This document shows, piece by piece, positions 33,244-46,400 of a stretch of 64,000 bases of DNA. How positions within the stretch are numbered: the first letter of the stretch is position 1; each line of letters starts with the position of its first letter. Below the pieces are notes generated by a model, which was given only the letters and a program-made list of their open reading frames with translations, ran no database searches and was not told where the DNA came from. The translations under genes and the position numbers were made by a program. Origin of the DNA: Rhizodiscina lignyota (Eukaryota > Ascomycota > Dothideomycetes > Aulographales > Rhizodiscinaceae). The stretch spans positions 1,922,001 to 1,986,000 of the forward strand of contig ML978125.1 in NCBI GenBank assembly GCA_010015805.1, in the 5' to 3' direction.

Positions 33244-36200
33244 CTAACGGCGCTCCCTGGTGAAACCTGAAGGCAGTGGCTGTTGGCCACGTTCAGGATC
33301 GCTCATCCTAGTCAGAGTTAGTATCTCAACATGTTCCAGGTAGACAGGTACTTACTTGATGACAGTCACATCATTTCCGATATGGCTCGCGTTCATGCTC
33401 TGTGGGCTGATCAAGATGAACTGTTTGCTGACACTTTGTCTCGCTGCTTCAATCATCATCTTCATGCTAACATCACGATTGACGTTATCCATGAAGACAT
33501 CGAACTCATCGAGGCAGCGGATCGGTGAGCCCATCGCGTCCCACAACGATAGGAGGAGACAGATCGTTGAGTATGATTTCTCGCCACCGGAGAGAGTTTT
33601 TGTCTGACGGCCCTTGTCGCTCGCACGTGTGATATCGGGTTCGACCTGGATTTCCAGCAACTTCTCCTTATGGTACAATTTTAGCTGCCCCCTGAACTTT
33701 CGATTGCTGAGGAGGTACATGAACTGGTTCCGCGCCCGAACAGAGATAAATCTCCTGAACATCTGCCAGCGGTCCAGACGTTGCTTTCGCGCAAATTTCA
33801 GAGCTTTGCAGATTTTATCTGCCTCGACGAATCGAGCCGTTTCACGATCGCGATGCTCTTTCGCGTCAAGTGCCCTCCTCTTGAGCTCAACCTTGTCACC
33901 ACCAAGCTGCGTCTGAGTCTGGGTAATTTTCCTGCGGATTTCCGTTAGAGTCTGGTCAAGACTGTCGGCAGTCCGTCCAGGCTCGACCTCTACACGCTCG
34001 GAAATTAAGCTGGCTTGCCTAATGTGCTCGGCGACAACGTCTTCTTGCCGTTTCTTGTCTTGATAAACATTCTCGAGGTCCCTCTCGGCGTCTCTTACGA
34101 TGGCCAAGGCCTCGTTTTTCTTTTTGAGCGCAGTCTCTCGTCTCACTGCTGCCTTCTGTTCACGAATAGCAAGTTTCGACTGCTGAGTACTGAGATCTGA
34201 GATCTGTTTTTCAAGATCATCGAGCTTGCTTTTCTGCGCCCTGGATTCGGCATTGATGCGATTTAGATCCTCAAAGGCGCCTTGGAATTGTACTTCGGTA
34301 TTGCGCTCTTCCTCTTCTGCGCTCCGTAGTTGACCCTCTAGTAAAAGCAGCTGGTCTGGCTGGGCAGTCTCCGCCTCGATCTCGTCATGTAACGCATTTG
34401 CTCTATCCCGTGCTTGCTGGCTCTGCAGTTTTATCCTTTTATGGTCGCGGTCGTGGCGGAAAATAGCCTGTGAGGCTTCCTTGATAGCCTTCTCGAGCTC
34501 GCGGAGTTGATCTTGCGTCTCTTTGTACTCTCGGTTTAGTATTTGCAAGTGCTCCTGCTCCTCTCTAAGAAATAAAATGAGCGCAGGTCAGAGGAACGGA
34601 AGGAGTATATGGTACCTCAATTGGTAATCACTGTTAGTGTTCATTCGCGTGAGGCCTCCTCCCCAAGACGGCATTGGAGAGAACGACTCTCCTCCACCCG
34701 AGCCCGGTTGAAGTCGGAATCCAGCCCCGCGCCTCGTCTCATGCATACAAAGTGTTGCCCTCACGCTGCGTGGCCTTGGCCCATTCTTCGGAAACATGAA
34801 TTCGTTTGCTTCGTCACGATTTCGCACCAAGGCAATTTGCTCGGCAGCTTGATTGATAATGGCCGCATTCCGGGCAAGCTCGTTATCAAACTAGAAGAGT
34901 CAGCATTAGCTAATTGAAGATGGGGTTTCCTTTCTCACCTCGAGGATTCTCAGGACAGTCACTACATCTGAATCCGGCTCATTCGTAGTTGTATTGATCG
35001 GCATCTTGTCTATTAATAGAGACATTTGTTCCCTGTGCGAATGAGCTATTATTTGGAACACATGTTTTGGATCCTTACCAGCGAGCCTGTTTCATGAGTT
35101 GGCTCAGAATTCTTTGGTCGTCTTTATTCGTGCAGAGGAACGCATTGTAGTTCCCACCAAAGAGTCGCTCAACAATTGATGTCCACTCAGGTTTGAGAAT
35201 CCGGACGAAGTGTCCCATTGGACCAACAGGTTTATCTTTAAATCGATGTTGCTCCCTCTGGATGAGGTCTAGAAGCTTCTGCAGGTTGTCCGGAGAGGGA
35301 TAAGCCTTGATCCACTTACCGCGACTGGATTCGAGCCGCTCGATGTTTGCTTTGCATTTCTCAAGCTCGTCGCGCTTGCTTTTACCTCTTGGCTTGGCTT
35401 CGTTGACTGCATTATCTGCCGCTTTCTTTGCAAGCTCAAGTTCACGGAAACCTTTACTGCTTTCTTGAAGTTCGTTCTCAAGCTGGGTAGCTTTCTCTTT
35501 GGCTGTTGAGAGTTCGTCCACTTTCTCGGCATGCTGCCCACCGTTCGCATCAGCAATGCGACGTTCTTCGGTGGCGATTTCCATTTGGAGTTTCTCTCTC
35601 CTCTTTTTGGCAGCAGAGAGATCGCCCCCTATATCTCGATGCTGCTGAAGTGTTTCCGCCACCTCTTTCCTGATTCGAGCAAACTCCTCTTGAGCATGAC
35701 TCTGTTCCTCCTTGATGGGTTCTGCCTTGCTCTCGCACTCCTGAACCTCTACATGCGCTTGCTCAGCTGCTGCATTTGCCACATCGTAGTCCTTGCTCTT
35801 ATCGTCAGCATCGGCCTTTTTGCCTTCAATCTTGGTTTGTATTTCACGAATTTCATCGTCGGCTCTGGCAAGTTTCTTTTCTTCATGTTCAACTTGGCAC
35901 CATGCCATCTGCCGCTCATATTTGTAGTATTGATCTTTTAGGCCGTCGGTTGCCTTCAGTTTGTCAACATTGTCTTTCGCTTTGCGGAATAAGGATCTTG
36001 CGTATTTCTTATTTTCCTCAAGTGTGTCCAATTTCAGCTCGAGGTTGTTCAGCGTGTCAGACATGATCTGATAGTCGTTGTCGAGAGTCTCCAGTTGCGT
36101 GCCCTTGAAGAAGAACTTATACTTCTCCTTTGGGCCAGAGTTGTTCAAGAACTCGCGCGCTTGGTCCTGGGTGAGGCACATCATTGGGTTGTCCAATTGA

Positions 36201-37013
36201 AGGGCAAATGCATCAGTAATATCTTCAAGGTCGAGCTTCTTAGTCGATATGACTTTGCCTTGCGAATTTTTGATCTTGAACCCACTGGTTCCAGTCTTGG
36301 TGAAATGCCGCTCCACAATGATGGACTGGCCGTAAACATCTGGGTTGTACGCGCTGGGACCTTGGTTCTTGATTCTCACACTCAAAGATGCAGAATCACT
36401 ACCCTGCTTGATGAAGTCCGAGAGCTTCTGACCACGGTTTGTAACTGTTGTCTTGCCACCCAGACACAACTGCAGGGCGGTGAGAACAGCACTCTTTCCA
36501 CTTCCATTGTGACCGATTATAAAGTTGATCAGAGGTCCAAGCTCAATCGTGAGCCTTGAGTGACACATGAAGTTGGTGCATTGCACCTCTTCGATAATCG
36601 CGTTTTCGGCCGCGTGGTTTTCAGTGAATCGCGAGGCGCGCTCTTGGATTTGCTCGATTGCACGCTGTTGTTCGGTTTCGTCAGGTTGATCATCATCAAG
36701 GCCCGCGTCACGTTGAGTTGCGTAGTCAAATGGCTCATCATTCAGATGCCCATTCTCATGACCGTCGCGATCGTCAGTGTCAGAGGGAAGATCAGCAAGA
36801 ACGTCATCTTCGATGTCGGTAGGCGCGTCTCCATTGATTGTGTCCGAGACACGTTGCCTTTTGTTCAACTAGGAACTTGTTTAGCTTAATAGGGACATGA
36901 GCAGGCTGAGGACTTACGCTAGCTCTGCTCAAGCTAGATGAGGCTGTTTCAACTTCGAACACTTCCTCGCCTGCAGCAGAAGCCTTACGCTTCCTACCGT
37001 CGGCTGGTGCCAT
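33244..37013 (-). CDS. SMC6: Structural maintenance of chromosomes protein 6 (SMC5/6 complex)
   Basis: ATPase core of SMC5/6, needed for recombinational repair and resolution of replication intermediates. Exons, down the minus strand, are 37013-36918, 36868-35079, 35032-34939, 34890-34616, 34564-33356 and 33307-33244, giving 1175 residues. Walker A GHNGSGKS is at about 151-158, the signature SGGEK at 1077-1081 and Walker B CLDEFDVFMD with D1104/E1105. Two long coiled coils flank the hinge (about 580-720; GPMGHFVRILKPEW at its start). Each join restores family sequence; the last, VTVIK/MSDPERGQQ, supplies the conserved SMC6 end that lies beyond the long frame. An N-terminal basic/acidic region (GRKRKASAAGEE) precedes the head. 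All six exons keep frame, so the gene looks intact. Confidence 0.95.
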
Positions 37014-37490
37014 CTCAAGACTTCTGAACGGTGTTCAATGGCGGGTGCGAATGCTGATGAAGAAGACGGTGTGAGGTGGTTGAAGTCGACGCGACAGGGA
37101 GCCTGTTTGGGTAGGGCACAAGCCTTTAGCGCGTTTCACGAAATCACGTGATGCCTTAGTACCACGTCTTTGCAGGGATGAAGCCGATACCAGTGGTGGG
37201 CAGTATGCAGGTTTTCACGTTTGAAAGGGGAGGGAGAGAGTGTGTGCAAAGACTGTGAAGTCGTTGCTTTCGCACGATGAGAAAAAGCCGAGAGCTTAAC
37301 TCGTGCATGCGGTGTATCCCACATGTATGTTACCCACGAACCTTGGCCCATTTCCCCCCCGGAACGCACACGCTAAAGAGCAGGCACAGCGAATGATCAG
37401 AGTAGCGAAGGATCCCAAAAAAGAAGCCTAGAAAATCAAAGCAAACCCAAAGATACCCAGCGGAGCTTGTGAAGCCTCAAAGCCAACTCC
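37014..37490. promoter_or_regulatory. SMC6 promoter and SLM1 3' flank
   Basis: A 477-bp tandem spacer (both genes minus). Holds an E-box palindrome at 37144-37151, a C-run near 37355 and A-rich sequence at 37415-37455, next to the SLM1 stop. No gene seen. Confidence 0.55.
37144..37151. promoter_or_regulatory. TCACGTGA palindrome (E-box/bHLH site)
   Basis: Perfect 8-bp palindrome 131-138 bp upstream of the SMC6 ATG. CACGTG is the core for fungal bHLH factors such as Cbf1. Use in SMC6 control is inference. Confidence 0.4.
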
Positions 37491-40400
37491 TCAGTAATTC
37501 CCTCCCGGAGGAGCCACAGGGTATTCCCCTGGAATGTGTAAATCCCCAACCGTAACATCCGTGTTATGCCTGATCACACTGGGAAAAATAGCACCCGTCG
37601 CCTTAGCATTTGCGTTTCCATCTCTCCCAGTATCGTATGCTGTGTGACTCTCCAAGTCGGTCCCAGCCCTCTTCGGCTCTGGAGGCACGCTTGAGATGTC
37701 CGATAGTGTTGTCGGCACGCTACTAGTTCTCCCAGCTGGACTGGAGATCGAGCTCAACCCCTCCGCTGAAGGCCGACTTTCATGGTCAGTACTACCATCG
37801 ACGGTTATGGGAATAGGGACGGTGTGGTCTTGTGCTCGTGGTGGAGGCACATTGGGACCGTCTTGTTCTTGGGCTTGTTCCGCTTCGATCCGCTTCTGTC
37901 GCCAGTATTCTTCTGCTGCAGCTGTTCCAGTTGCTCCCACCACTGCATCTGTGGCAGCTGGCGCCATCCACTCTGCATAATCCGCACTGTGTCGTTGGGG
38001 TCCATCATACATGGAGCGCTGGCCCGCTTGCGCCGCTACCGATGGATAAGGTGCAGGTGCAGTACCCGCAGTCGTGCTGCTTGCATGACGCATCGTAGGA
38101 TAACCCCCGTACGGTGCATCTCGCGGGCTAGTGACGCGATCTGCGTGCGGCTGATCGTAGGGCTGGGCCACCGACGATCTTACTCCTCTTTCGCCATACG
38201 CCGACTCGTACTGCGGTGCCATTTCCCCTGCTGCGATTCCTCCGGCCGCCAGTCCGCCAGCAGCAGTGGTAACGTCGGTGGCTCCGGCTCCGGCGCCGGC
38301 TAAACCACGGTCAAGCTCATTCTCTTCGCTCGTCCCGCTACTAGGGCTCGTTGGCGCTCGTAAGTTACGGCCTATTGCAAGATCTGACGGAAACCTCCCA
38401 CCTGGTTGTGGTCTCTTCGCCCTTTCAGCTAGCACTTCCTTCTCTGTACCCGTGCCTTCCACCACTCCGACTTCTTGCGCGGCGTGCGCGTTGGCAACGG
38501 CGTTAAGACTTGAGGCGTTGGCACTGTAAGGAACTTCGTCCGCTTCGTCCTCTTCCATACCCGAGTCGCCAGAGATGCTGCCAGCGGTGTACGACCCAGC
38601 AGACATGCTGCGGGCATGCTTGCGGACATATGCATCACGTTCTTTCCCAGTAGAACTAGTGAGCATTCTGATTGCATCATACCACGCGAGCATCGTTTCA
38701 TAGGTTTCTGCACGGAATACCCAGGAGTGCCCACGATGCATTGTGCCGGTCTGTCGACCCTTCAACATGAATTTGTGAGAAGACGAACCGGGCTGCGAAT
38801 GCGATCCCAGCTTTTGGTCGGGTAGGAAGAGGGACATAACCGGTGGTTGCGAGTAGATACGGTCCGCCGACTTGAACTCGTGAAGGTGAGTCGGTGACAG
38901 GACGTACCTAAGTTTTGGTTAGCTTTAGTGCAATAATTCTTGTAACGCGGTGGATGCGAGAATAAGTTAAAAAAAGCAACGTAAACCATGACCGAATGTC
39001 CAAGCTCAATCCGCAACTGGTCACTCACCATCCAGGCGTATAACTCTTCAAGTATTTGCTCTTCCTCTCCAACATTCCCGCTCGTACCTCGGCGGCAGCT
39101 GGATGGTCTTTTCCAGGATATTCTATTTCCTCGACTCTTCTCAATGGCACATCCGGGCCAACAAAATGGGGATCTGATTCCACAAAACGAGTCCATTCCT
39201 TATCCTTCGGTATGGTGATTGGGCCTGATCGTAATCTCTCGATGGTGTCATAGTTTTCGTCACTTTCGCGCTTCAAAATGGAAGCGAACGCATTGTACGC
39301 TTTCTGGATCTCGCCGATGACAATTGATTCGAGCTCGCGACCAGAGTGTTCAAGGTTGAGATAGGCCTGGGAGTGTTAGCTGCCTGTTGTAGAAGTGTAG
39401 CTATGCACACGCACTCTGTGGAGGTAATTCTCTTCGTCAATCTGTCTTTCCACTTGCCTATCTACGCCAAGTTTGATGACAAACGGATCCTCTTTCCCAA
39501 CGGTACTCTCGGGGTCCTGGTCAGCGGCAGCGAGAGCCTCCTCGAGATGTGCAACCATTTTCCGCGTCTGTTCTTTCTCCTTCTCGACCGAGTTTTTGAA
39601 GTCACCAGACAGTGATTTGATCTCCTTTATTTTCGCAGCCAAATCTGCCCTGAGACCGCTCAGCTGGCCTATGACATCGTTCTCGATATCGCGCGCCTTA
39701 TTTGCCTCAGTCAAAGTATGCTTGTGATAGTCTCTCAGGATGCGGTTTGCGTCGTTGATGCCACCGTCGGTGAGGAACAGAGGAGGTGCATTAGTATTGC
39801 TGATAACATTTGCGACTTTGAGGAGTGCTTTGGACCGACTATCGTAGGATGCTTGTATTTCTCTGAAATACGTTATAAGGTCTTTGAGGAATTTCCGCCA
39901 CGCTGTGATCTGTTGTTAGCTAGTTGCAAAGCGCACTCCCGTTGGAAATGAGACCATGCACCTTGAAAGCGATTTGCCAGAATATCGGTTGGGGCTCCGC
40001 TCGTAGGAATTGGTGTATAGAATACGCTATTCGATGCCGAATCTACTCTTGCACCTTCTCCATCCATGCTCACGCCCTTGATACTTCCTGCGTGTATACT
40101 TCTACGGCTTCCGCTTCTCTTCAGACTGCCCCTTTTGCTAACGCTTCCCTTCTTCTTCAAAGTATTGCTTCTCGCCACGCCGCCGACTCCCGCGCCAACG
40201 GCTCCTCCTGCGCCTGCTCCTCCCGATGATGCTGCGGACGCCGCGCGTTGCAGCCCTGCGTGCTCGAGCTCGTACACTGAGGAACCACGGTTGTCGGCTG
40301 CGGTACCAAGATCATCGAAGCGACCACTACCCATGTACACGTTCTGATGAAGCGATTGCGAGAGCGGGGACGAGTCTGTGGGGTGGCCTGGTGTGCTCGC

Positions 40401-40511
40401 GAAGTCGGCGCCAGCGATGCCACTGCCAGGCGCATTCATGCTCGTAGAGCCCACGCCATAGCCGCGCGACTGTTGCACAGAGTTGGGCGCTGGCACAGAA
40501 TTGTATGCCAT
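37491..40511 (-). CDS. SLM1: SLM1/SLM2-like PH-domain protein (TORC2/PI(4,5)P2 effector)
   Basis: Slm proteins bind PI(4,5)P2 at eisosomes and the plasma membrane and recruit Ypk kinases to TORC2 for membrane-stress signalling. Exons, down the minus strand, are 40511-39962, 39902-39415, 39366-39029 and 38907-37491, giving 930 residues. The first about 180 residues are Ser/Gly/Ala-rich with a basic patch. Then comes the F-BAR-like helical part (AWRKFLKDLITYFREIQ to about 430) and the PH domain (about 440-545: KSYTPGWYVLSPTHLHEF, WVFRAETYETMLAWYDAIRML). The C-terminal 380 residues are low-complexity, ending in a Pro/Gly-rich tail. Exon 2 uses the second of two nearby CAGs (39903), the only one that keeps frame. 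ATG 40511 (MAYNSVPAPN) is the first in frame; a further upstream exon cannot be excluded. Longer than yeast Slm1 because of disordered ends. Confidence 0.86.
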
Positions 40512-41413
40512 TGAGGCGGTGATGCCGCCCTGGTGGATCGGCAATGTTTACACGGCCAGGCTCGAAATTCCGATAAACTTTAGTGCTGTTTACTTCTGAC
40601 TGTTGGAACAACACTGTTTCGGTATCGATTTTGTCGTTGGTAAGAGGTGAGTAAGGGTTTCCACGAGTTCTAGGCTTTATGCAGAGTGGGGTGACTCTGG
40701 TGTCGTAATGCGTGGAGCTGTGGAGCTGGCTGCCAGGGCTCGGTCCGACTAGGTTGCTCGCTAGTTCGGCAGCATGGGTCGTTTCGAAGGATATTATTTG
40801 TACTTTGAGGCGGAGCGTGAGATTACGAAAGGCTCCTGAGGCGTTGGAGGTGTAAGAGAGTGGTAAGGGTGCAGAAATGGTAGGGGTGATGGTTGTTTGC
40901 GTAGCGAAGCTCGTCGTTGAAGACTTGTGGCGCTGTCGAGACGTTACGTCAGTCCCGTCCACATCGATCGGCGACAAGCCAACCGTCACGACTGATAGTC
41001 ACGCCTGCAGATGAAAAGCTGCGATGTGCGTCTCCGTTGCATCCGAGAAATCACTCGCGCCTCACTAGGATCTACTAGTTAAGGTTGACAAGCCAAGCTT
41101 TCTGCATTCCGATCGCTTTCGGTTACTTCTGTGGAGCACGAGTCTTTGGGCTAGAGACATTGTAGCATATTGAGCGGCTGGATGGTGATGAAGAATTGTT
41201 CTGAATTACGTCATGAATTGTGCAAACGTAGAATGATCCTGATGTACATTGATTGCAGTGTGTGAAGATATCTAGTTACTTTCCCATATCTTGGCCCCTT
41301 TTCGGGGCCGTGATAGTCGCCTCCCTTTTGGATGCAATTGATGCATGGACTTTCGATCAACCTTCTATGAAACTCTCTAGCAAATGTGCCCCCACACCCG
41401 CTCCTGTCACTAC
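40512..41413. other. Intergenic: UCH37 3' flank and SLM1 promoter/leader
   Basis: About 900 bp between two minus-strand genes. A frame on the minus strand stays open from about 40989 into SLM1 exon 1 in another frame, but it lacks an ATG and any motif; I treat it as leader or chance. No RNA gene or repeat seen. Confidence 0.5.
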
Positions 41414-43023
41414 TCATGGACTCTCTATTTCACTCTCCTTGATGAGTGTTTCTAGAACACTCCTCCTAGTATCAGGATCCTCGGCTTCAGCGAGATATCT
41501 GACCCACTCTCTCACCAGGGGTCCATAGTCCCACGTCCTTCCATCTGCCCTCTCTTCCTCATCCCTTTGGCTGCGCTCCTCCGCCTCGTACGCACTACGA
41601 AGTCTTGCCTGGTCTATAACGAGATTCTGATGCAGCTGAAGGAGCGTACTCGGCTCTAGGTTGGGATCGTTTTCGAGGATGTGGCATGCCCTGGTCAACA
41701 CGCACGCTTTATCGATTAGAAAAGAGTCGATACCATATGCAGGTTCGGGTCCTATGAGAGGATATGATGGCTCTGGCGCGGTAACGGCCGTACCGTTCGT
41801 TACGGAGTGGGTTCCATTCGTTCTCGGCTCTCCAGAGTCTCCTCCAATGCCCCTATCACTCATTGACTTAGGTGTCAAACTCTGTTGCTGCTGAATAGGA
41901 GACTGATCACGGCCATCAGCGACAAAGTGTCTCCATCCAGGCTGAACTTCGTCCAATCGAGCCTCCAGAGCAGCGAGACTTTTGATATTCTCAGCCAAGC
42001 GTTCTTGTGCAATGAGCAGCGGATCCTTCGTCATTGCGAGGACGTTGAATTGTATGCCTTCGTTCGCAAACAGCGCCATCCGCTCCTGCATAACTGCTGC
42101 GACTTGGGTCACCCAACTGTCATCAGAGTAAGAGCCAAATTTCTGCGGCTGCTTTTCCATGCCATCCATTCGCCATATCTCACCAGATGCCGGCATGAAC
42201 GCGATGAAATGAAAGCCATTTGTATCATCCTCTTCGGGCTTCTTCTTCTTGTTATTCCTTGCTTTCGTGCCCCGATTTCTGTATCGCTTTGCTTTGTCGA
42301 ATTCGTTTTTAAAGGCTAGGTCCTGATACAACATGTCTGACTTCCTCGCCCATGAGTTGTGAGCCTGCCTTACGAAAGCAAATTCGGCAACAGCTCTTCC
42401 TCGTTCAGTGGGTGACATGTCTTTCGTTGAATCTTTGAACCTGCTGATGTGCTTTCCGAGCTCCACGTTTGGGATATTCATGACCAGATTCAATAAAGCG
42501 ACGGAAGCACACGCATTTTGCACTCTCTGATTTGCGAACCACACCTGATTAGACACTTCTTGCTCTTCCTGCTCTTCATCCAAGTCGCAGAAGCGGAAGA
42601 GGAAGATGATTCCGTGTATGGGTTTACTATGAAGCATTAGTTTAGAACACTCGTTATAGTCGATTTGGGCTACGAACGGCAGGCCGTTAAGTGTCTCATC
42701 GTCGAGGCAGAGGACTTCTTGTACTCTTGTGCCTTTGACGCCCCACTTGTTGAGGATAGAATTAAAGAACGCCTGCTATCAGATTCAGCCCATGACAGTC
42801 ATAATTTTGATGCTATTGCTCAAAGAAATAGAATTAAGTAGACGAATGAGTGACGTACTGGCTCAGACTCTATCTCGCACCATCCCTGCCACTTACGCCT
42901 ATCGTCGTCGGTCGCTGGAGCAGTTGGGGGGTTCGGAAATTGAATTTCCTTAGACATTTCGTCTTTGGCAGTTTTCGCAGCTTGTCCTTCGGTCATTTTC
43001 CTCCTCTTGCTTGATCGAGACAT
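41414..43023 (-). CDS. UCH37: Ubiquitin C-terminal hydrolase, UCH37/UCHL5 type
   Basis: Peptidase C12 deubiquitinase; UCH37 relatives edit ubiquitin chains at the proteasome (or at INO80 in animals). Exons, down the minus strand, are 43023-42859, 42772-42678 and 42626-41414, giving 490 residues. The joins restore CEIESEPAFFNSIL and NGLPKPIHGIIFLF. Catalytic residues are the Cys in VQNACASVALLN (C126), His in NGFHFIAF (H226) and Asp in EIWRMDG (D241). A Lys-rich loop (residues about 195-220, NNKKKKPEEDD) sits at the active-site crossover. The C-terminal third has UCH37-like helical sequence broken by a low-complexity segment. The 51-nt second intron starts GTTCGT and contains no in-frame stop, so its retention would insert 17 residues. 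The N-terminal basic run (SKRRK) may be a nuclear signal. Confidence 0.88.
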
Positions 43024-43497
43024 TTTTCGCTGCGCCAAAATAACTCTCTTGAGAAAATGGTGAGCGTCGAGTGGGGGAGCGTAAGTGCTGGAGATGTAGT
43101 AAAATCTAGAGACTTCCTTTTACTATTAAGAACTGGAATTACGTACAACTGGGGAAATTTAGTGAAGTGTACAAAGCCGCGACAATCAATGGGCATCAAA
43201 GGCAAATGAAAGAGTTGCAAAGGTGGATGGATTTGTGGCCGGAAGCTGATGCAGCCTCCCAACTGTGAACCTCCGCCAAGCCGCCCAAAACGTCACGTCA
43301 AGCTTGGAAACGCGTAAAACACGCCTTTTTCCACGTCGCGAAACACCCACTCACAAGCATTGCGCAAACCAAAAACTCCCAGCGCATAATCTCCATACCT
43401 TTGCAATTGCAACCACGAGATTTTCACACGTGTGTCGCGCTATCCAGAGAAGAAATTCGCGCCGTGGATTTCACAAAGCTCTTCAATACACGATGCA
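43024..43497. promoter_or_regulatory. Bidirectional promoter between UCH37 and POM152
   Basis: A 474-bp head-to-head spacer. Contains ACGCGT at 43310-43315 and CACGTG at 43427-43432, the latter 66 bp before the POM152 ATG. An in-frame extension upstream of POM152 (to 43432) has only a GTG, so it is not used as the start. Confidence 0.55.
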
Positions 43498-46400
43498 ATG
43501 AACGGCACTCCGCGACTCCGCTCTGCTTTCCCAGACACGCCACAAACTGATCGCAGAAGAAGTCCTGCCAACTCGCGGTATGGAGCATCTCCTGCTACTC
43601 CAGGCTCGGCCTCGCGAGCAAACGGCACTCCGCTACCTCCAGTCCCATCATCACGACCTGAGTCGTCCGCACCTCTCATCCCGTTCGATACGATAGACGC
43701 CGCCTCACAACGACTATATGTCGCGACATTCTATATTGGGCTATGGGCATGGCGGCTTTATGACTTCTACAATCTCCTTATTGACGATACGGAGAGTTTG
43801 TGGCTGTTCATGAAATGGATTGCAATAGACGGCATCTTTCTTTTTGGACTGCCGGCTTTGAGGATACCATGGCTTGAATGGAGCAGTGCTGCGATGACAA
43901 TCCTATTTTTGGCGCATGCATTATTGGATGGCATGCTAATGTTTAAAATTGGCATTCCCATCACAAGCTGGATAGCTGCTCTCGTTAAATTGCTATACGA
44001 CAGAGAGATAGCAATCTCAGAAATATCGGTCAAACCTGGCAACGTCCTCCACAATGCCTCCCTCATCATGGGGCGTCAGGTCATCCATATCCTACCAGAA
44101 GGCTCTGCGATGCTGAATCCAGAAGGCCACTCGTTTTGCCTTGGTACGACGAGGCTTGAAGTCCAGCTGCCGATTCAAATCAACCAAACAACGCCAATCT
44201 CAATCGAGCTACTCCGAATCGATTTGGATTCCATGGAGCAAGAGATTGTCACAATATCTGGATCGACCGCGAGGAAATTGAAGAGAGATGCGGCCCGAGA
44301 ACTCAAGAACGATGACACAAGCAGTCCGTTGACTCTGCGATATCCCGTAAAGAAAACAGGATACTACATCTTGTCGAAAGTTGTGGATGAGTCAAAGCTG
44401 GAAGTTCAACCACGGCGGTCACACGCTGCTGTTGTCTCTTGTCCCTCCGCAAGAGTTAAGCCGACCCTCCCTGATCGCTGCAGAGACGAGCTGTCCAACA
44501 TCGCTCTTGAAGTGCATGGGACTCCGCCATTGAAGCTTAAATATCGGAGATCTGTCAACGAGGATGAAGCGCAGCGAGGATCCTTTCAGAGCCTACAGCC
44601 CGACGACTTTGTTTCTCCTTTATCGAAGCTGCAACCCATGAGTGCTTTGACCAAGACTGGAGAGATAGATGTTTCTTGGGCGCAAGCGCGCACTGTCAAT
44701 ATTCCGCTCAATGAGACGCTGCAGACAAGTGGACTATGGAGCTACGATATCGAAGAGGTCCAAGATGGCCTGGGCAATGTCATCAGCTATGCCAAACTCT
44801 TCGAGAAGAATGAAAGGTCTAAGATCCATGCCCAGGATCTTCAACAGTCTTTCAGCGTTCACGAGAGACCAAAATTGTCATTCCGTGGATGTGATCCTCG
44901 ACATCCCCTTCGTGTTCCAAAGGGTTATTCCACATCACTCCCCTTTCAACTTGGATCTACAGGGAAAGACGGGACCATTTCTGATGTGCATAATATCGAA
45001 TACTTTTACACTCCAGAGCAAGACATCTTGCCGAGCGGAGGGCAAAGTACAAATGCGTTATCCAAACAAATTGTAATCACCCCTGGCCAGGAGCAGCATA
45101 TCCAGGAACCGGGACTCTATTCCCTTTCTTCCGTTTCGACAAACTTCTGCGGAGGAGAGGTCCTTGAGCCCTCGTCCTGCGTGCTTCAGAATCCCGCACA
45201 GCCCGATCTTTCGTTCGAGGAAGAGGACATCACCGACAAATGTGCTATGAAGCCCATCGGGAAAAAGATATCCCTCGATCTTATTGGCACCCCGCCCTTT
45301 CAAGTACGATACTCCGTTCGCCGGCCTGGCCAGAAAGGAAAGAACGAAGCCTCAAAACGATTCGATGGCCACAGAGGCGAGCTCACCCTTACACCATACG
45401 ACGCGGGAAGTTACGAATACCAGTTTGAAGATATCTCAGATGCCGTGTATCCAAACCACAATATACACGGTAAGAATCTGGTTGTACGGATGGACGTCAA
45501 GCCTCCGCCATATGCACGATTCGTTTCCGCAGGTTACGGAGTAGCAGATCAATGCATTGGCGAGCCAATCGAATTGAAAGTCTCCCTGCAGGGTGAAGGG
45601 CCTTGGGACTTGGAGTATGAGATTATCCATGCAGGCAAAAGGACGAAGTATCCTCTGAAAGACATACAGCAGAGTCCAATCACGATAGTGACTGACAAGG
45701 TGAACAACGGCGGGGATTATACGATCAGCCTCTCCAGTGTAACAGACAGCTCCGGGTGCAAAGAATATCCAAAGGAGGAGGCGAAGATTAGTGTCAGGCA
45801 TCAGCGACCAAAGGGAGGCTTTGCGCCAATCGAAGGTAAATACAGCGTAAAAGCACTACAAGGCAAGAGAGTGAGTCTGCCGGTTCGGCTGACAGGAGAG
45901 CCGACGTGGACGGTTGCGTACCAGCACCTTTCTGGGGCGTCGGAGAAAGTGACGATCATAACCATGCAAGACGCAAACGATTTTATCGACGTTGTTGAAG
46001 CCGGGACGTACAAGCTTATGGACATCAAAGATCACGTCTGCCCTGGAACAGTGGATACGGCTGCAGACAGCTTTAATGTAACATGGCTGGAGAAGCCCAA
46101 GCTTCACGTTACAGATAGCGAGCTTGTCACACACAACAGCGATACGAAGTACACAAAGAACGCCGTTTGCGAGGGTGATGAGGATAGTCTGGATCTGTCT
46201 TTCAGTGGTAAGCTGAGTTTCACGCCCCGCATACTGAATAATGCACTAATACCTTATAGGCTCCCCTCCCTTCAAACTCGCATATGAAGAACACCGTCGG
46301 CCGACAAACGGCGCCAAATCCATGCGGAAGCATGAGCTTCCTGGTGCTTTAGGTCTTGCGTCCATCCAGATGGACACAACTCAGGCTGGAGAATACGAAT

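Noticed and set aside
40327-40989. 220-codon minus-strand frame overlapping SLM1 exon 1 and its upstream spacer
   Set aside because: No ATG at its start (GTG), no family motif, and it overlaps SLM1 in another frame.
43432-43497. Longer POM152 N-terminus starting at GTG 43432
   Set aside because: The first ATG in frame is 43498, and the family's variable N-terminus gives no reason to extend.
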